The notes under the pieces were generated by a model that ran no database searches, was not told the origin of the DNA, and worked only from the letters and a program-made list of their open reading frames with translations. The position numbers and the translations under genes are program-made. From assembly GCF_014641495.1 (NCBI RefSeq), contig NZ_BMHV01000013.1, positions 1-64,000 on the forward strand: a stretch of 64,000 bases of DNA, read 5' to 3'. Origin of the DNA: Terasakiella brassicae (lineage in GTDB: Bacteria > Pseudomonadota > Alphaproteobacteria > Rhodospirillales > Terasakiellaceae). This document shows positions 1 to 10,725 of the stretch, in pieces (position 1 is the first letter of the stretch; every line of letters starts with the position of its first letter).

Positions 1-52
1 GTGCAAGCTGGACGGCTTCGCTTTTAAATTCATCAGATTTTTTGAGACTCAT
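1..52 (-). CDS. IS3-family transposase OrfA, N-terminal fragment
   Basis: Only the first 17 codons are inside the window. They read MSLKKSDEFKSEAVQLA, which fits the start of IS3/IS911-type OrfA proteins, where a basic head leads into a helix-turn-helix that binds the element ends. A very good ribosome-binding site (AGGAGG) lies 5-10 bases upstream of the ATG. In this family OrfA is normally joined to the DDE-type OrfB by programmed frameshifting; that part is beyond the left edge. The family call is good although the fragment is short. Confidence 0.65.
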   Translation of the reverse strand, partial: MSLKKSDEFKSEAVQLA

Positions 53-114
53 TTATTCCTCCTGTAAATCTCAGTTTAACAGAAGGTGCTCTCCAGTTTT
101 AGGGGACGGGTCCA
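1..114 (-). mobile_element. IS3-family insertion sequence, left end (partial)
   Basis: The minus strand begins at about 114 with TGGACCCGTCCCC, a TG-start terminus of the kind seen at IS3-family ends. An untranslated stretch and a strong Shine-Dalgarno (AGGAGG) follow, then a transposase reading frame that runs off the window. The boundary is inferred from the terminus sequence and from the neighbouring tnsB frame, which stops being transposase-like there. The other inverted repeat and the target duplication lie outside the window. The element sits inside the 3' end of the Tn7-like tnsB gene. Confidence 0.7.
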
Positions 115-1907
115 GTCCTCTTTTTACCTGTTTTCTCAGATGTTTCCCGAATTTTGCGATGAATGCTTTCTTTCGCTTCGGCAAGCGTCTGGGTATCAAT
201 ACCTGCTTCACGTAATTCACGATAATACCTACTAACCACTCTGTGTTGCCAGTATCCCAAGCCTTTCGCGTAGTCTTGTTCAAGTGCAGGTACAGCTAAA
301 TATTCTTCTGTGCGAGGATCTAAAACATAAATTTGCCCAAGATCCATGTGGTCAAATTTAAAATCAACCTTTACTCCTTGCGGGAGGCTATTTCTCATCA
401 CTGATAATTCTGGAGAATTATACCTGAGGCGATTGAACACAATACCCTGGGGATGAAGTCTTCTCTGAGGTTGATTGCCTGCCAGTAAAATGTCTAAATC
501 TTCAGATGATGAGAACAAGCGTGGTGGGAAAACTTCCACTCCCTCTTCCCATCTCTCCAAAGGAATAGCGTTTATTCCTTCATGCATCTGAACAGCGTGA
601 ACATCCACAATCCACTGACAGATCACTTCATCCAGTTTTTCTAATGAAATAATAGCTTCTTCAACGGACTTATATTCCGCTCTGGCATCCACCTTATGGA
701 ATGTTTTGCCAGGAGCTTGAGATAAAAGAGAACGACTAATTTCTCCAAGAAACCTCTCGACGGTACCCTTAGTCCAAGGTGATTTAACTTTGTTATGTTG
801 AATCAAAATGCCTAACTGTGCACACGCAAGATCTAAATCGTTTGAATGAAATTCAGCGCCATTATCTGTCACCAACATTTCTGGCACACCATAGCAAGGC
901 CACTTCCCTTTAATATCAGGATATCTTTCATTCACCCAATCTTTAGGGGAAAATGCATTTCGAAGGGCCATCATAACTGATGCTGTGCTTGGCGGCTCAA
1001 AGCCCACATAATAGCCAAGAGGCATTCTTGTAAAATGATCAATGACCATAGTCAAAGTCGGACGGCCATATACAATTCTCTCATTCTCAGCAGCAACAAC
1101 CATTATATCCATTACAGTGTGATCAATTTCTATACGTTCTAAAGGTCTCGTGGACTCTGCTCCCTTACCTATATGTCGTGTTTCTTTTTGTGCAATCGCC
1201 TTCCCATAACGGCCCTCAAGGAATGTATACTTATCAAGCTTAGCAATCTCTCGATAAAGCGTTCGAATATTTGGCGTTGGAAGCTGCTCCCATTCAGGGC
1301 GCATTTGATTTTGGCGTTTAATGGCTACAATTACGGCACTGTATACATCAGAAACTCGTGGACGGGTGGTTATGAGAAACCTCTCTTTGATAATTTCCTG
1401 GATTGACTGATGAACCTCGATAGGGAGCTTACTACGTCGATTACCTCTTTTCTTCGTCTTTGGAATCAACGCACATATATCGCAACCACCATCTCGATAT
1501 AACTTCAGCCATCTATATAACTGCTGCCAACTTGGAGGATTAACATCGCCCATTTTTTCTGCAGCTAAGGGAATTACAGCTTTCACCAAATTTTTCCCGG
1601 TTTGTGCAATTTGAGGAAATTCAACCATTTTGATGTATTCCCAACGGCGCATAACCTCCTTCTGGTCTTTCTGAGGTAACGCCGAAAGATCTGCCTTTGG
1701 GGACGATACAATTTTATTTTTTATTGAATGTATTTGCGCATCTCCGACAACCAAAGCATTCGCCAATGTAATTCGGGGAATACGCTGTAATTCACCGTCC
1801 ATTTTCGCTTCGAGTTGAAGGATCCCATTCCCAAGGTTCTGTCGAACTGCAAAAATTTTATCTTTAATTGATAATTCAGTACCGATACCAATTCTAACAG
1901 CACTCAT
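99..1907 (-). pseudogene. tnsB: TnsB-like DDE transposase, 3' end cut by an IS
   Basis: This is the strand-transfer subunit of a Tn7-like heteromeric transposase. An N-terminal helix-turn-helix region (about residues 80-240) precedes an rve/RNase H-fold core whose catalytic residues appear as D262 (in IDHT), D348 (in TDNG) and E384 (in VERF). A beta-barrel-like region follows. The frame is 602 codons, whereas Tn7 TnsB is about 700. The last codons (for GPVP and the stop) come from the terminus of the IS, so the natural C-terminus is lost. In Tn7 the TnsB C-terminus contacts TnsC, so activity is probably impaired. The ATG follows a GGAGGG site and lies one base after the tnsA stop, suggesting translational coupling. 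Confidence 0.85.
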
Positions 1908-1908
1908 G

Positions 1909-2556
1909 CTACCCTCCGTCCGGCCTATAGAGAATAGATTTTGCGTCGAATTTTTGGTCTATATCTGTCCACAAAAGACCTTTGGCAATCATTGCGCAGA
2001 GGTCAAAAAATGTGAGCTCAGTTGACCGCAATTGATCCAAAAGTTCATCAGCTGCGCATGGGCTAAGCACCAATAAATCCAAGACCTTATGAATTTTAAG
2101 CAAGGAAACATTTTGTCTTTGATAACGCAAAATTAGACTAATATTTGCTAAACGCGGTTCTCTGCGAATTTCAACATCAGTCATCACAGAAAAGGGAATA
2201 TTCTGTCCATCATAATACTCTCTAATAACAGGCAGCAAACTGCAGAAAGGTTCCTTTGTCAGGTGTGCGGCAGGTTTCACCTCTATAACAGATAGGCCTG
2301 AGCGCGTTTCTACCAAGAAATCCGGTGTATATTGGCGCTGCTTTCCATTCTGTAGATATTTCATAGGCGTCGGCTGTTCAGCATAACGAAGAACTGCTGG
2401 GTCAAACTCAAGAAGCTTGATCATGTCTCGTTCAATCTGAGACTCCCAATGGATCATTCTGCCCACTTTTAAACTTGGGGATCGGCCAACGACCCGGTGA
2501 GTTGTTCGCCGAACAACTTTTCTGCTACGCGGAGCATTAATATCAAGCTTCTTCAA
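1909..2556 (-). CDS. tnsA: TnsA-like heteromeric transposase endonuclease
   Basis: TnsA makes the 5'-end cuts that let Tn7-like elements excise fully instead of forming cointegrates. The 215-residue protein has a PD-(D/E)xK restriction-endonuclease fold: an early helix with E42, then D79 in TPDF and the pair E92 and K94 in IEVK, preceded by the family-typical EQP at 60-62. A C-terminal helical region follows that would carry the TnsC-contact part. The start is a TTG with GAGG about ten bases upstream. It leads an operon with tnsB and is divergent from an unknown gene. The intergenic region between them carries a 14-bp perfect palindrome that could control both. Confidence 0.85.
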   Translation of the reverse strand: MKKLDINAPRSRKVVRRTTHRVVGRSPSLKVGRMIHWESQIERDMIKLLEFDPAVLRYAEQPTPMKYLQNGKQRQYTPDFLVETRSGLSVIEVKPAAHLTKEPFCSLLPVIREYYDGQNIPFSVMTDVEIRREPRLANISLILRYQRQNVSLLKIHKVLDLLVLSPCAADELLDQLRSTELTFFDLCAMIAKGLLWTDIDQKFDAKSILYRPDGG

Positions 2557-2570
2557 ATTATGCCTCGATT

Positions 2571-2584
2571 ATGAAACGTTTCAT
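2571..2584. promoter_or_regulatory. 14-bp perfect palindrome between tnsA and divergent gene
   Basis: ATGAAACGTTTCAT is a perfect dyad 15 bases upstream of the tnsA start. Related half-sites follow at 2595-2601 (ATTTCAT) and 2638-2645 (ATGAAACG). Around them lie AT-rich near-repeats of the type TCATATTATGCAAC, TCATAATTTGTGCAAC and TTATTTTATGCTAC. This looks like an operator for a dimeric repressor of tnsAB and/or the divergent gene. The binding protein is unknown. Confidence 0.45.
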
Positions 2585-2667
2585 ATTATGCAACATTTCA
2601 TAATTTGTGCAACGATTTATTTTATGCTACTTCTCATATGAAACGCATTATTAAACGAGCAACACTT

Positions 2668-3660
2668 ATGAGTTCTGAGTTCTTCATTGAGCAATTTGAA
2701 AAAATTCAAGGCGCAAAAGCTAAAAGAATGGACTGGCTGGAGCTAGCTTCATGTGTGGAGAAAATGCTCCAAAGCCCAGAACTTTTGAGCGTGTATCCGA
2801 ATAGAGAAGCTTTTTGGAACGATGTGGAACAAGCGACAGGATACAGCCGAAATGCCCTACAACGACAAAGCACAACAAAACGCCTCTTAGAGAATCACGA
2901 AAAAGCGGAAAAAGATTTCCTGCAAGAAATGTTGGGCTTGAAAGAATGGAAGCCAGGAATTGTTGCTGAGATAATTGGTCAATTCCCTAAAATGGAATTG
3001 TACTTTCGAATTTATAAATACGATCCAATGGAAGCGATTAAGCTTCTTAAAAGAATGCAGGAAGAACCTGTCTCAGTTGCTAAAATTCGAGATATATTAA
3101 GTCGCCTCCTTGATAAAAACCCAACTTTCGAGCCTTATACCCCGACACATACGTTTCAAAGCCGTCACAACAAAAGCAGGGCTAATGAAGAAAGAGAACG
3201 AACAGCAGCGCTTGAGCAACAACAGGCTATTATTTATGAAAGCGAGAACGTCAGTATTTATTTCGACCACTTCCAATTTCGCTATGTGAGCATTGACGCT
3301 GTAGCGCTCCAGCACGGTGAAGAAGGTCAAATATCAAATTTAGACGGTTTTCTTATTCTTAAAGGCCTAACTCCAAAAAGAGATAGTACCTTTCAGCGAC
3401 TGCTAGCAACAATTGATTATCGCTCAAGTTTCTTCCGGCACTTGTGGCTATATTCAATGAACACTTCACCATGGCCTTTAGATCAAATCAATTCAGCCAT
3501 TGATGAGCTTGGAATCCAGCAAATTGGTATAATTGAGTATAATCCCAAATCGGGATTAGAAATCATGCGTAAACCTGAAAGCAGTGAAAAACCTATGCGA
3601 TATAATATCGTAATGAACGAAATTATGCGCCAAGGCATCAAAGATTACGGTTTAGCTTAA
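2668..3660 (+). CDS. unknown protein of a Tn7-like element
   Basis: I do not recognise this 330-residue protein. The first half is predicted helical and highly charged and could contain a DNA-binding region (about residues 35-85, with a GYSRNALQRQ segment). A basic linker near residues 155-190 leads to a mixed alpha/beta C-terminal domain (about residues 195-310). No signal peptide, membrane segment, zinc-finger cysteines or TniQ-type features are seen. The reading frame is open from a TTG at 2605, but ATG at 2668 has a weak GAG upstream and leaves room for the intergenic repeats, so I use it; ATG at 2638 is the alternative. It lies between tnsA and the transposon end, divergent from tnsA, and might regulate transposition or be cargo. 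A 19-bp hairpin follows its stop. Confidence 0.7.
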   Translation: MSSEFFIEQFEKIQGAKAKRMDWLELASCVEKMLQSPELLSVYPNREAFWNDVEQATGYSRNALQRQSTTKRLLENHEKAEKDFLQEMLGLKEWKPGIVAEIIGQFPKMELYFRIYKYDPMEAIKLLKRMQEEPVSVAKIRDILSRLLDKNPTFEPYTPTHTFQSRHNKSRANEERERTAALEQQQAIIYESENVSIYFDHFQFRYVSIDAVALQHGEEGQISNLDGFLILKGLTPKRDSTFQRLLATIDYRSSFFRHLWLYSMNTSPWPLDQINSAIDELGIQQIGIIEYNPKSGLEIMRKPESSEKPMRYNIVMNEIMRQGIKDYGLA

Positions 3661-3672
3661 ATATAGAATTTG

Positions 3673-3716
3673 AAATGAGAACACCCCGATAGGGTTGTAT
3701 CGGGGTGTTCTCATTT
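3673..3716. terminator. 19-bp perfect inverted repeat at transposon right end
   Basis: The arms AAATGAGAACACCCCGATA (3673-3691) and its exact complement (3698-3716) enclose a six-base loop. The structure follows the stop of the unknown gene and faces the 3' end of gyrB, so it could end transcription from both sides. Its right arm runs into the first of the terminal repeats, and it may also matter for transposition. Confidence 0.6.
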
Positions 3717-3776
3717 TATGCGTCATAGAATTCGCATTTTATGTGTCAGGTTTCTCACTTTATGAGTCATTTGACA
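3708..3776. repeat. Tn7-like right end with three TnsB-site-like direct repeats
   Basis: Three related 19-mers lie in a row: TTCTCATTTTATGCGTCAT (3708-3726), TTCGCATTTTATGTGTCAG (3731-3749) and TTCTCACTTTATGAGTCAT (3752-3770), with periods of 23 and 21 bp. The last runs into TTGACA, so the minus strand starts 5'-TGTCAA at 3776. Phased roughly 22-bp TnsB sites and TGT termini are the hallmark of Tn7-type ends. Bases 3777-3781 (GGAAC) would be the five-base target duplication if the boundary is right. Confidence 0.7.
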
Positions 3777-3788
3777 GGAACAATCGCC

Positions 3789-6263
<2,475 letters not shown>

Positions 6264-6289
6264 CTATCTACCCAAGTTTAACCTTCGTC

Positions 6290-7480
6290 TTATTCGTTTA
6301 CCCGTTCAACAGCCGATTTTTCCACATTGAAAAAATTGGCTTGTCCCGATAAGGGGGCAAAAACCTCCTGATCGGTCCCTGTCATCCAGGCTTGTGCGCC
6401 GATGGCACGGATGGCTTCGAACAACGCCTTGCGGCGATCCTGATCAAGATGGGCCCCCACCTCGTCCAGCAACAGAAGCGGAACCCGCCCCCGGTCCAAA
6501 GCCAACGCTTTGGTGTTGGCCAGCACCATGCCGGTCAACAACGCTTTTTGTTCCCCGGTGGAACAAACTTCCGCCGGTTGATCTTTGGGCACATGACGTA
6601 CCGAAAGATCACTTTTATGTACCCCGTCTGATGCCCCGCCAAGCTGGGCATCAATGCTGCGATGCTCCGCCAGAAAGACACGGAATTTATCTTCGACCTC
6701 CAGCGCGCTGAAGTCATCCAGCCAGCTTTCGATCATCCCGCTCGGTTGCAGGCGCGCACCGGGAAAAGGGCCATAACCTTCAACGGCCAGAATATTCAGC
6801 CTTTGCCCAATATCCTTGCGCGCCGCCGCAACAGCCACCGCCTTGGTTGCCATCTGATCTTCCAGACCAGACAGCCAGCGATCGTCCTTGCGACCGGTTT
6901 TGAGCAGTTTGGCACGCTCGCGCATCCCATGCTCATACGCATTCATTCGTCCGGCATGTTTGTCATCAAAGCCAAACACCAAACGATCCAGAAAACGGCG
7001 TCGCGCAATAGGGCCATCCAGAAACAGACGATCCATCTGCGGTAACAACCAAACGGCATCGACATATTGAGCCAGAACATTTTGCCCCCGTGCCGTTTCG
7101 CCTTCAATCCTTACAACACGACGTTCACGTGTTCCGCTCCGTCCTGTTTCTTCACGGCCTGTCCCGATATCAATTGGACCGCCAACGGTATGCACCGTTG
7201 CAGCCACCCCCCACGGGCGACCGCTATCTTCATCACAACCTTCGTCGCGGCGGGCAAGATCAACAGCCTTGGCCCGGCGCATTCCCCGTCCCGGTGTCAA
7301 CAGCGACACCGCTTCGAGGATATTTGTCTTGCCGGCCCCGTTGCGCCCACACAGCACCACAGGCCGACTGTCCAGATCAAGGCGTTGAAATTCATAACAT
7401 CGAAAATTACTGAGTGTCAGGCGCGTCACACTGATCGGCACCGCCCCTCCAAGAACGTTTTTTTCGACGGCTTCATTCAC
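6290..7480 (-). CDS. recF: DNA replication and repair protein RecF
   Basis: RecF is an SMC-like ATPase that helps load RecA onto gapped DNA with RecO and RecR. The Walker A motif is visible in GRNGAGKTN, the ABC-type signature region around STGEQKALL, and Walker B in LLLLDEVGAHLD. At 396 residues it is slightly long, because RecF proteins usually begin near the VTRLTLSNFRCY segment (residue 18). A GTG at residue 14 or 18 downstream of GGAGGGG is a credible alternative start, since the ATG has only a cramped AAGG. It lies 27 bp after dnaN in the usual order. Confidence 0.95.
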   Translation of the reverse strand: MNEAVEKNVLGGAVPISVTRLTLSNFRCYEFQRLDLDSRPVVLCGRNGAGKTNILEAVSLLTPGRGMRRAKAVDLARRDEGCDEDSGRPWGVAATVHTVGGPIDIGTGREETGRSGTRERRVVRIEGETARGQNVLAQYVDAVWLLPQMDRLFLDGPIARRRFLDRLVFGFDDKHAGRMNAYEHGMRERAKLLKTGRKDDRWLSGLEDQMATKAVAVAAARKDIGQRLNILAVEGYGPFPGARLQPSGMIESWLDDFSALEVEDKFRVFLAEHRSIDAQLGGASDGVHKSDLSVRHVPKDQPAEVCSTGEQKALLTGMVLANTKALALDRGRVPLLLLDEVGAHLDQDRRKALFEAIRAIGAQAWMTGTDQEVFAPLSGQANFFNVEKSAVERVNE

Positions 7481-7507
7481 CTTGAATAATCACTTTGCCT
7501 GCGTCGA

Positions 7508-8626
7508 TCACACACGCATCGGCATCAAAACGTACAGGGCGCTGCTATCGGCGGCATCGCGTACAATGGTTGGTGCCCCACCGTCAGACAACATAAACTG
7601 TGCGGTTTCGCCCTCGACTTGCTGCGCGATATCCAGCAGGTATTTGGAATTGAACCCGATCTCGATTCTGTCGTGAGCGTAACTGACTTCGATTTCTTCG
7701 GTCGCACTGCCCGCATCCGGACTGCTTGCCGACAGAACCAATGAACCCGGGGTGATCTCCAATTTAATCCCACGGGATTTTTCGGTCGAAATTGCAGATA
7801 CACGATCCACCGCCGCAGCGAAGGTTTTACAATCCAGCTCCATCATCTTGTCGTTATTGGTCGGAATAACCCGTTCATAATCGGGGAAAGTCCCGTCGAT
7901 AAGCTTGGAGGTCAAAACCACCTCGCCGAAAGCAAAACGAACCTTGGTTTCTGACAGGGAAATCGAAACATCATCGTTGCTTTCATCAATCAGTTTGCGC
8001 AATTCTGCAACGGTTTTGCGCGGCACGATAACGCCCGGCATGTCAGACGCACCTTCCGGCATGGGCACTTCCACACTGGCAAGACGGTGACCGTCCGTTG
8101 CCACCGCACGCAAGACCGGTACGCCGTTATTTTCACCGGCATGCACATAAATACCATTCAGGTAATAGCGGGTTTCTTCGGTCGAAATCGCAAAACGGGT
8201 ACGATCAATAATGCCTTTGAGCTCGCCAGCGGGCAGGGCGAAGTTATGATCAAGTTCCCCGCCGGACATCAACGGGAAATCCATCGTCGGCAAACAAGCC
8301 AGCGTAAATTTGGAACGCCCGGCACGCAAGGTCAGCAATCCTTCATTGGCGCCGTTATCCAGTTCAACCTGCGAACCATCGGGCAGTTTGCGCACGATGT
8401 CGTACAGCATATGAGCCGGAGCGGTGGTCGCACCTTCGCTAATCACTTCACAATCAACCGTTTCAACGATATCGAGGTCCATATCCGTTGCGTTCAGAGA
8501 CAAACGCCCCCCATGAGCATCCAGTTTCACATTGCTTAAAATCGGAATAGTGGTGCGGCGTTCCACAACACTTTGCACGTGAGCCAGAGACTTCATAAGC
8601 TTTGCGCGTTCGATAGTAATTTTCAT
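7508..8626 (-). CDS. dnaN: DNA polymerase III sliding clamp (beta subunit)
   Basis: This is the ring-shaped processivity clamp that tethers DNA polymerase III and many repair proteins to DNA. The 372 residues form the usual three repeated clamp domains. The N-terminus MKITIERAKLMKSLAHVQSVVERR, given here only for its first part MKITIERAKLMKSLA, and the C-terminal LYVLMPMRV are typical. The C-terminal domain keeps the hydrophobic pocket that binds clamp-binding motifs. A 257-bp spacer containing a DnaA-box-like site separates it from dnaA, so it may have its own promoter. The upstream ribosome-binding site is weak. Confidence 0.98.
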   Translation of the reverse strand: MKITIERAKLMKSLAHVQSVVERRTTIPILSNVKLDAHGGRLSLNATDMDLDIVETVDCEVISEGATTAPAHMLYDIVRKLPDGSQVELDNGANEGLLTLRAGRSKFTLACLPTMDFPLMSGGELDHNFALPAGELKGIIDRTRFAISTEETRYYLNGIYVHAGENNGVPVLRAVATDGHRLASVEVPMPEGASDMPGVIVPRKTVAELRKLIDESNDDVSISLSETKVRFAFGEVVLTSKLIDGTFPDYERVIPTNNDKMMELDCKTFAAAVDRVSAISTEKSRGIKLEITPGSLVLSASSPDAGSATEEIEVSYAHDRIEIGFNSKYLLDIAQQVEGETAQFMLSDGGAPTIVRDAADSSALYVLMPMRV

Positions 8627-8782
8627 AACGTTCTTATCGCTTCAAATATGATTACAAATAACTGATTTCGCTTATCCATCGAATACCATTTTATCTTGGA
8701 TTCACAAAGGATTAACCCCACCCCCGACAAAACGGTCCGCCATTATAACAAAGCCTGCGAGAAATCGAAGCTTTTTCGCCTG

Positions 8783-8791
8783 TTTTTCACA
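8783..8791 (+). promoter_or_regulatory. possible DnaA box in the dnaA-dnaN spacer
   Basis: TTTTTCACA agrees with the relaxed DnaA-box pattern TTWTNCACA. It lies in the 257-bp dnaA-dnaN spacer (8627-8883), which also has a weaker TTATCCATC nearby and AT-rich runs. A single relaxed match can occur by chance. Confidence 0.35.
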
Positions 8792-8883
8792 GAAAAATTA
8801 AAGGCTTTCGCTTACCCGTGATACAGACTCAACCATGCGGTTCAAACCGAGATAGATTATATGGATTTTTTTACTAAAAAGGA

Positions 8884-10329
8884 TCAGCTGACACCACCCA
8901 GCATGCGACGCAGAAGCTCCACATCCTCGGCAAAATCACGATCATGGAGGCCGAGTTCCTCAACCTTCTTAACCGCATGCATAACGGTTGTATGATCACG
9001 TCCACCGAACTTGCGCCCAATTTCAGGTAATGAGCGCGACGTCAATTGCTTGGACAGATACATGGCGATTTGGCGAGGACGCGCCACAGAACGGGCACGG
9101 CGTGCAGAATGCATATCCGAAACACGGATATTGAAATGTTCAGCGACTTTTTTCTGGATTTCCTCAATCGTCACCCGGCGATCATTGGCCCTGAGAAGGT
9201 CGTGCAACACCTCTTGCGAGGTTTCCAGCGTAATGGGTCGCCCGACAAGCTGGGAATGCGCCACAATACGATTTAACGCGCCTTCCAGCTCACGCACGTT
9301 CGAGGCGATCTTGTATGCTAGAAATTCTGTAACCTTACTCGGCAGTTCAACACCCAGTTGTTCTGCCTTGGAGAGCAAAATTCCCAAACGGAGTTCGTAA
9401 GTCGTCGCATGTAAATCCGCCACAAGGCCGTGGTTCAAGCGTGATTTCAAGCGATCTTCCAACCCTTCAATATCGGACGGCGATTTATCCGCAGACAGAA
9501 CGATCTGACGGCCCTGATCCACCAACGAGTTAAAGGTGTGGAACAATTCTTCCTGCGTTGATTCTTTTCCGGCAATAAATTGCACATCATCAATCAACAA
9601 CATATCGACACTGCGAAACTGTTCTTTGAAATCGACGGTTTTTTGTTCACGCAGCGCCCGAATAAAACGATACATGAACTTTTCAGCCGACAAATAAACC
9701 ACGGTGCGATTGGGATGCACGAGGCGCATATGATGGGCAATTGCATGCATCAAGTGGGTTTTACCAAGACCGACCCCCCCGTAAAGAAACAGCGGATTAA
9801 ATGGCGGTATGTCGGCTTCGGCCACACGTTTAGAGGCAGCATGGGCAAATTCGTTCGGCTTGCCCACCACAAAATTATCAAAGGTATAGCGCGGATCAAG
9901 CTGCGCGCCGAGTTGGTCGGCAAGGTTTGGCATTTCCTGCGGGCGTCCATAAGAAGGTGCCTCCTGCGCCTGCACAGGTGTTTTTTGCATTGGCTGCGCC
10001 GGATTGCCCTGCGCTTGACGGGCGTTTTGACTGGCTTGCGCCAGAATCCCATGACCGGATTGCGTATTGGTCACAATGATTTCCACATCCGTAATCTGAT
10101 GGTTCAAGGATGACCACAACGCCCTAATCTGATTGAGGTAGTTATTCGCGATCCAGTCCCGCATAAATCGAGTCGGCACGCAGATATTTGCCGTCCCCGC
10201 ATCCACGGAATGAACGGCCATCGGTTTAAACCAACTATCAAATGCCGCTTCGCCAATTTCGTCACGCATATGGGAACAAACCTGCGCCCATTCACCGTCC
10301 AATGTTGAAGTCATACTCGCCTGAGACAT
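8884..10329 (-). CDS. dnaA: chromosomal replication initiator DnaA
   Basis: DnaA is the AAA+ protein that opens the origin. Domain I begins at EWAQVCSHMRDEIGEAAFDSW. A Gln/Pro-rich linker (domain II) leads to the ATPase with Walker A GGVGLGKTH, Walker B LLIDDVQF and sensor 2. Domain IV ends with the DNA-binding signature in GGRDHTTVMHAVKKVE. The frame is open to an ATG at 10392 (502 residues), but the added 21 residues look unlike DnaA, so I take the internal ATG at 10329 (481 residues). Neither start has well-spaced Shine-Dalgarno. Expression may be autoregulated through the DnaA box at 10568. Confidence 0.95.
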   Translation of the reverse strand: MSQASMTSTLDGEWAQVCSHMRDEIGEAAFDSWFKPMAVHSVDAGTANICVPTRFMRDWIANNYLNQIRALWSSLNHQITDVEIIVTNTQSGHGILAQASQNARQAQGNPAQPMQKTPVQAQEAPSYGRPQEMPNLADQLGAQLDPRYTFDNFVVGKPNEFAHAASKRVAEADIPPFNPLFLYGGVGLGKTHLMHAIAHHMRLVHPNRTVVYLSAEKFMYRFIRALREQKTVDFKEQFRSVDMLLIDDVQFIAGKESTQEELFHTFNSLVDQGRQIVLSADKSPSDIEGLEDRLKSRLNHGLVADLHATTYELRLGILLSKAEQLGVELPSKVTEFLAYKIASNVRELEGALNRIVAHSQLVGRPITLETSQEVLHDLLRANDRRVTIEEIQKKVAEHFNIRVSDMHSARRARSVARPRQIAMYLSKQLTSRSLPEIGRKFGGRDHTTVMHAVKKVEELGLHDRDFAEDVELLRRMLGGVS

Positions 10330-10567
10330 GCCCAATAATATTCCTAACCCGAATCGATCACGCGTTCTGGCGCCCTCGATTGCCCAACTCATTTATTCTT
10401 AAAGGCTCCTAACCGCGATCCATCAACCAATAGATCACTGCAGGCACCGCTCTCCTTCAATGAAGAAGAAACCTCGCTTATGCGTAGTTCATTTTTTATA
10501 TGACAGATCCGGCCTTTATGATTTTTGTGCAGTGTTCATCAACACCGCCGTGTAACCGGATCAAGGT

Positions 10568-10576
10568 TGTGGATAA
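10568..10576 (-). promoter_or_regulatory. consensus DnaA box upstream of dnaA
   Basis: TGTGGATAA is the exact complement of the consensus DnaA box TTATCCACA. It lies in the 363-bp rpsT-dnaA spacer (10393-10755), about 240 bp from the dnaA start, where it could serve autoregulation or origin function. Apart from this box and the rpsT terminator I see no further clear site there. Confidence 0.6.
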
Positions 10577-10683
10577 CTTTATCGCCACGAGCGCGAAGAG
10601 TCCACCGCTTCATTTGTACTATTACGAAAAAAATAACTTGACGCCGCCCGGCAAAACCCTAGGTAACTCTGGGTTTTAAGCAC

Positions 10684-10725
10684 GACAAAAGGGTCGCAAC
10701 GGCAAATGCTTGCGACCCTTTTGTC
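10684..10725 (-). terminator. rpsT terminator hairpin
   Basis: A 16-bp perfect stem (GACAAAAGGGTCGCAA and its complement) encloses a ten-base loop about 30 bases after the rpsT stop. It contains T-rich arms on either strand and can act as a strong transcription terminator. Confidence 0.8.

Larger units (their letters stand above)
99..3776 (-). mobile_element. Tn7-like transposon, right-end portion
   Basis: This stretch holds a tnsA-tnsB pair, a divergent unknown gene and a right terminus with repeated transposase-type binding sites. It is clearly richer in A and T than the chromosome beginning at gyrB. The outer end reads TGTCA inward from 3776 on the minus strand, as in Tn7/Mu/Tn5053-type elements, and lies 12 bp beyond the gyrB stop codon. 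Other transposition genes (tnsC, a tniQ/tnsD-type selector), any cargo and the far end must be left of the window. An IS3-family element interrupts tnsB. Calling it Tn7-like rests on the TnsA endonuclease beside a DDE TnsB; the precise family is not known. Confidence 0.8.

Noticed and set aside
71-283. 70-codon minus-strand frame crossing the IS/tnsB junction
   Set aside because: It is a shifted frame inside tnsB and the IS end with no ribosome-binding site or family resemblance.
2557-2667. AT-rich repeats near tnsA as a second transposon end
   Set aside because: They are not evenly phased, have no TGTCA terminus, and the real end with regular repeats is at 3708-3776; an operator fits better.
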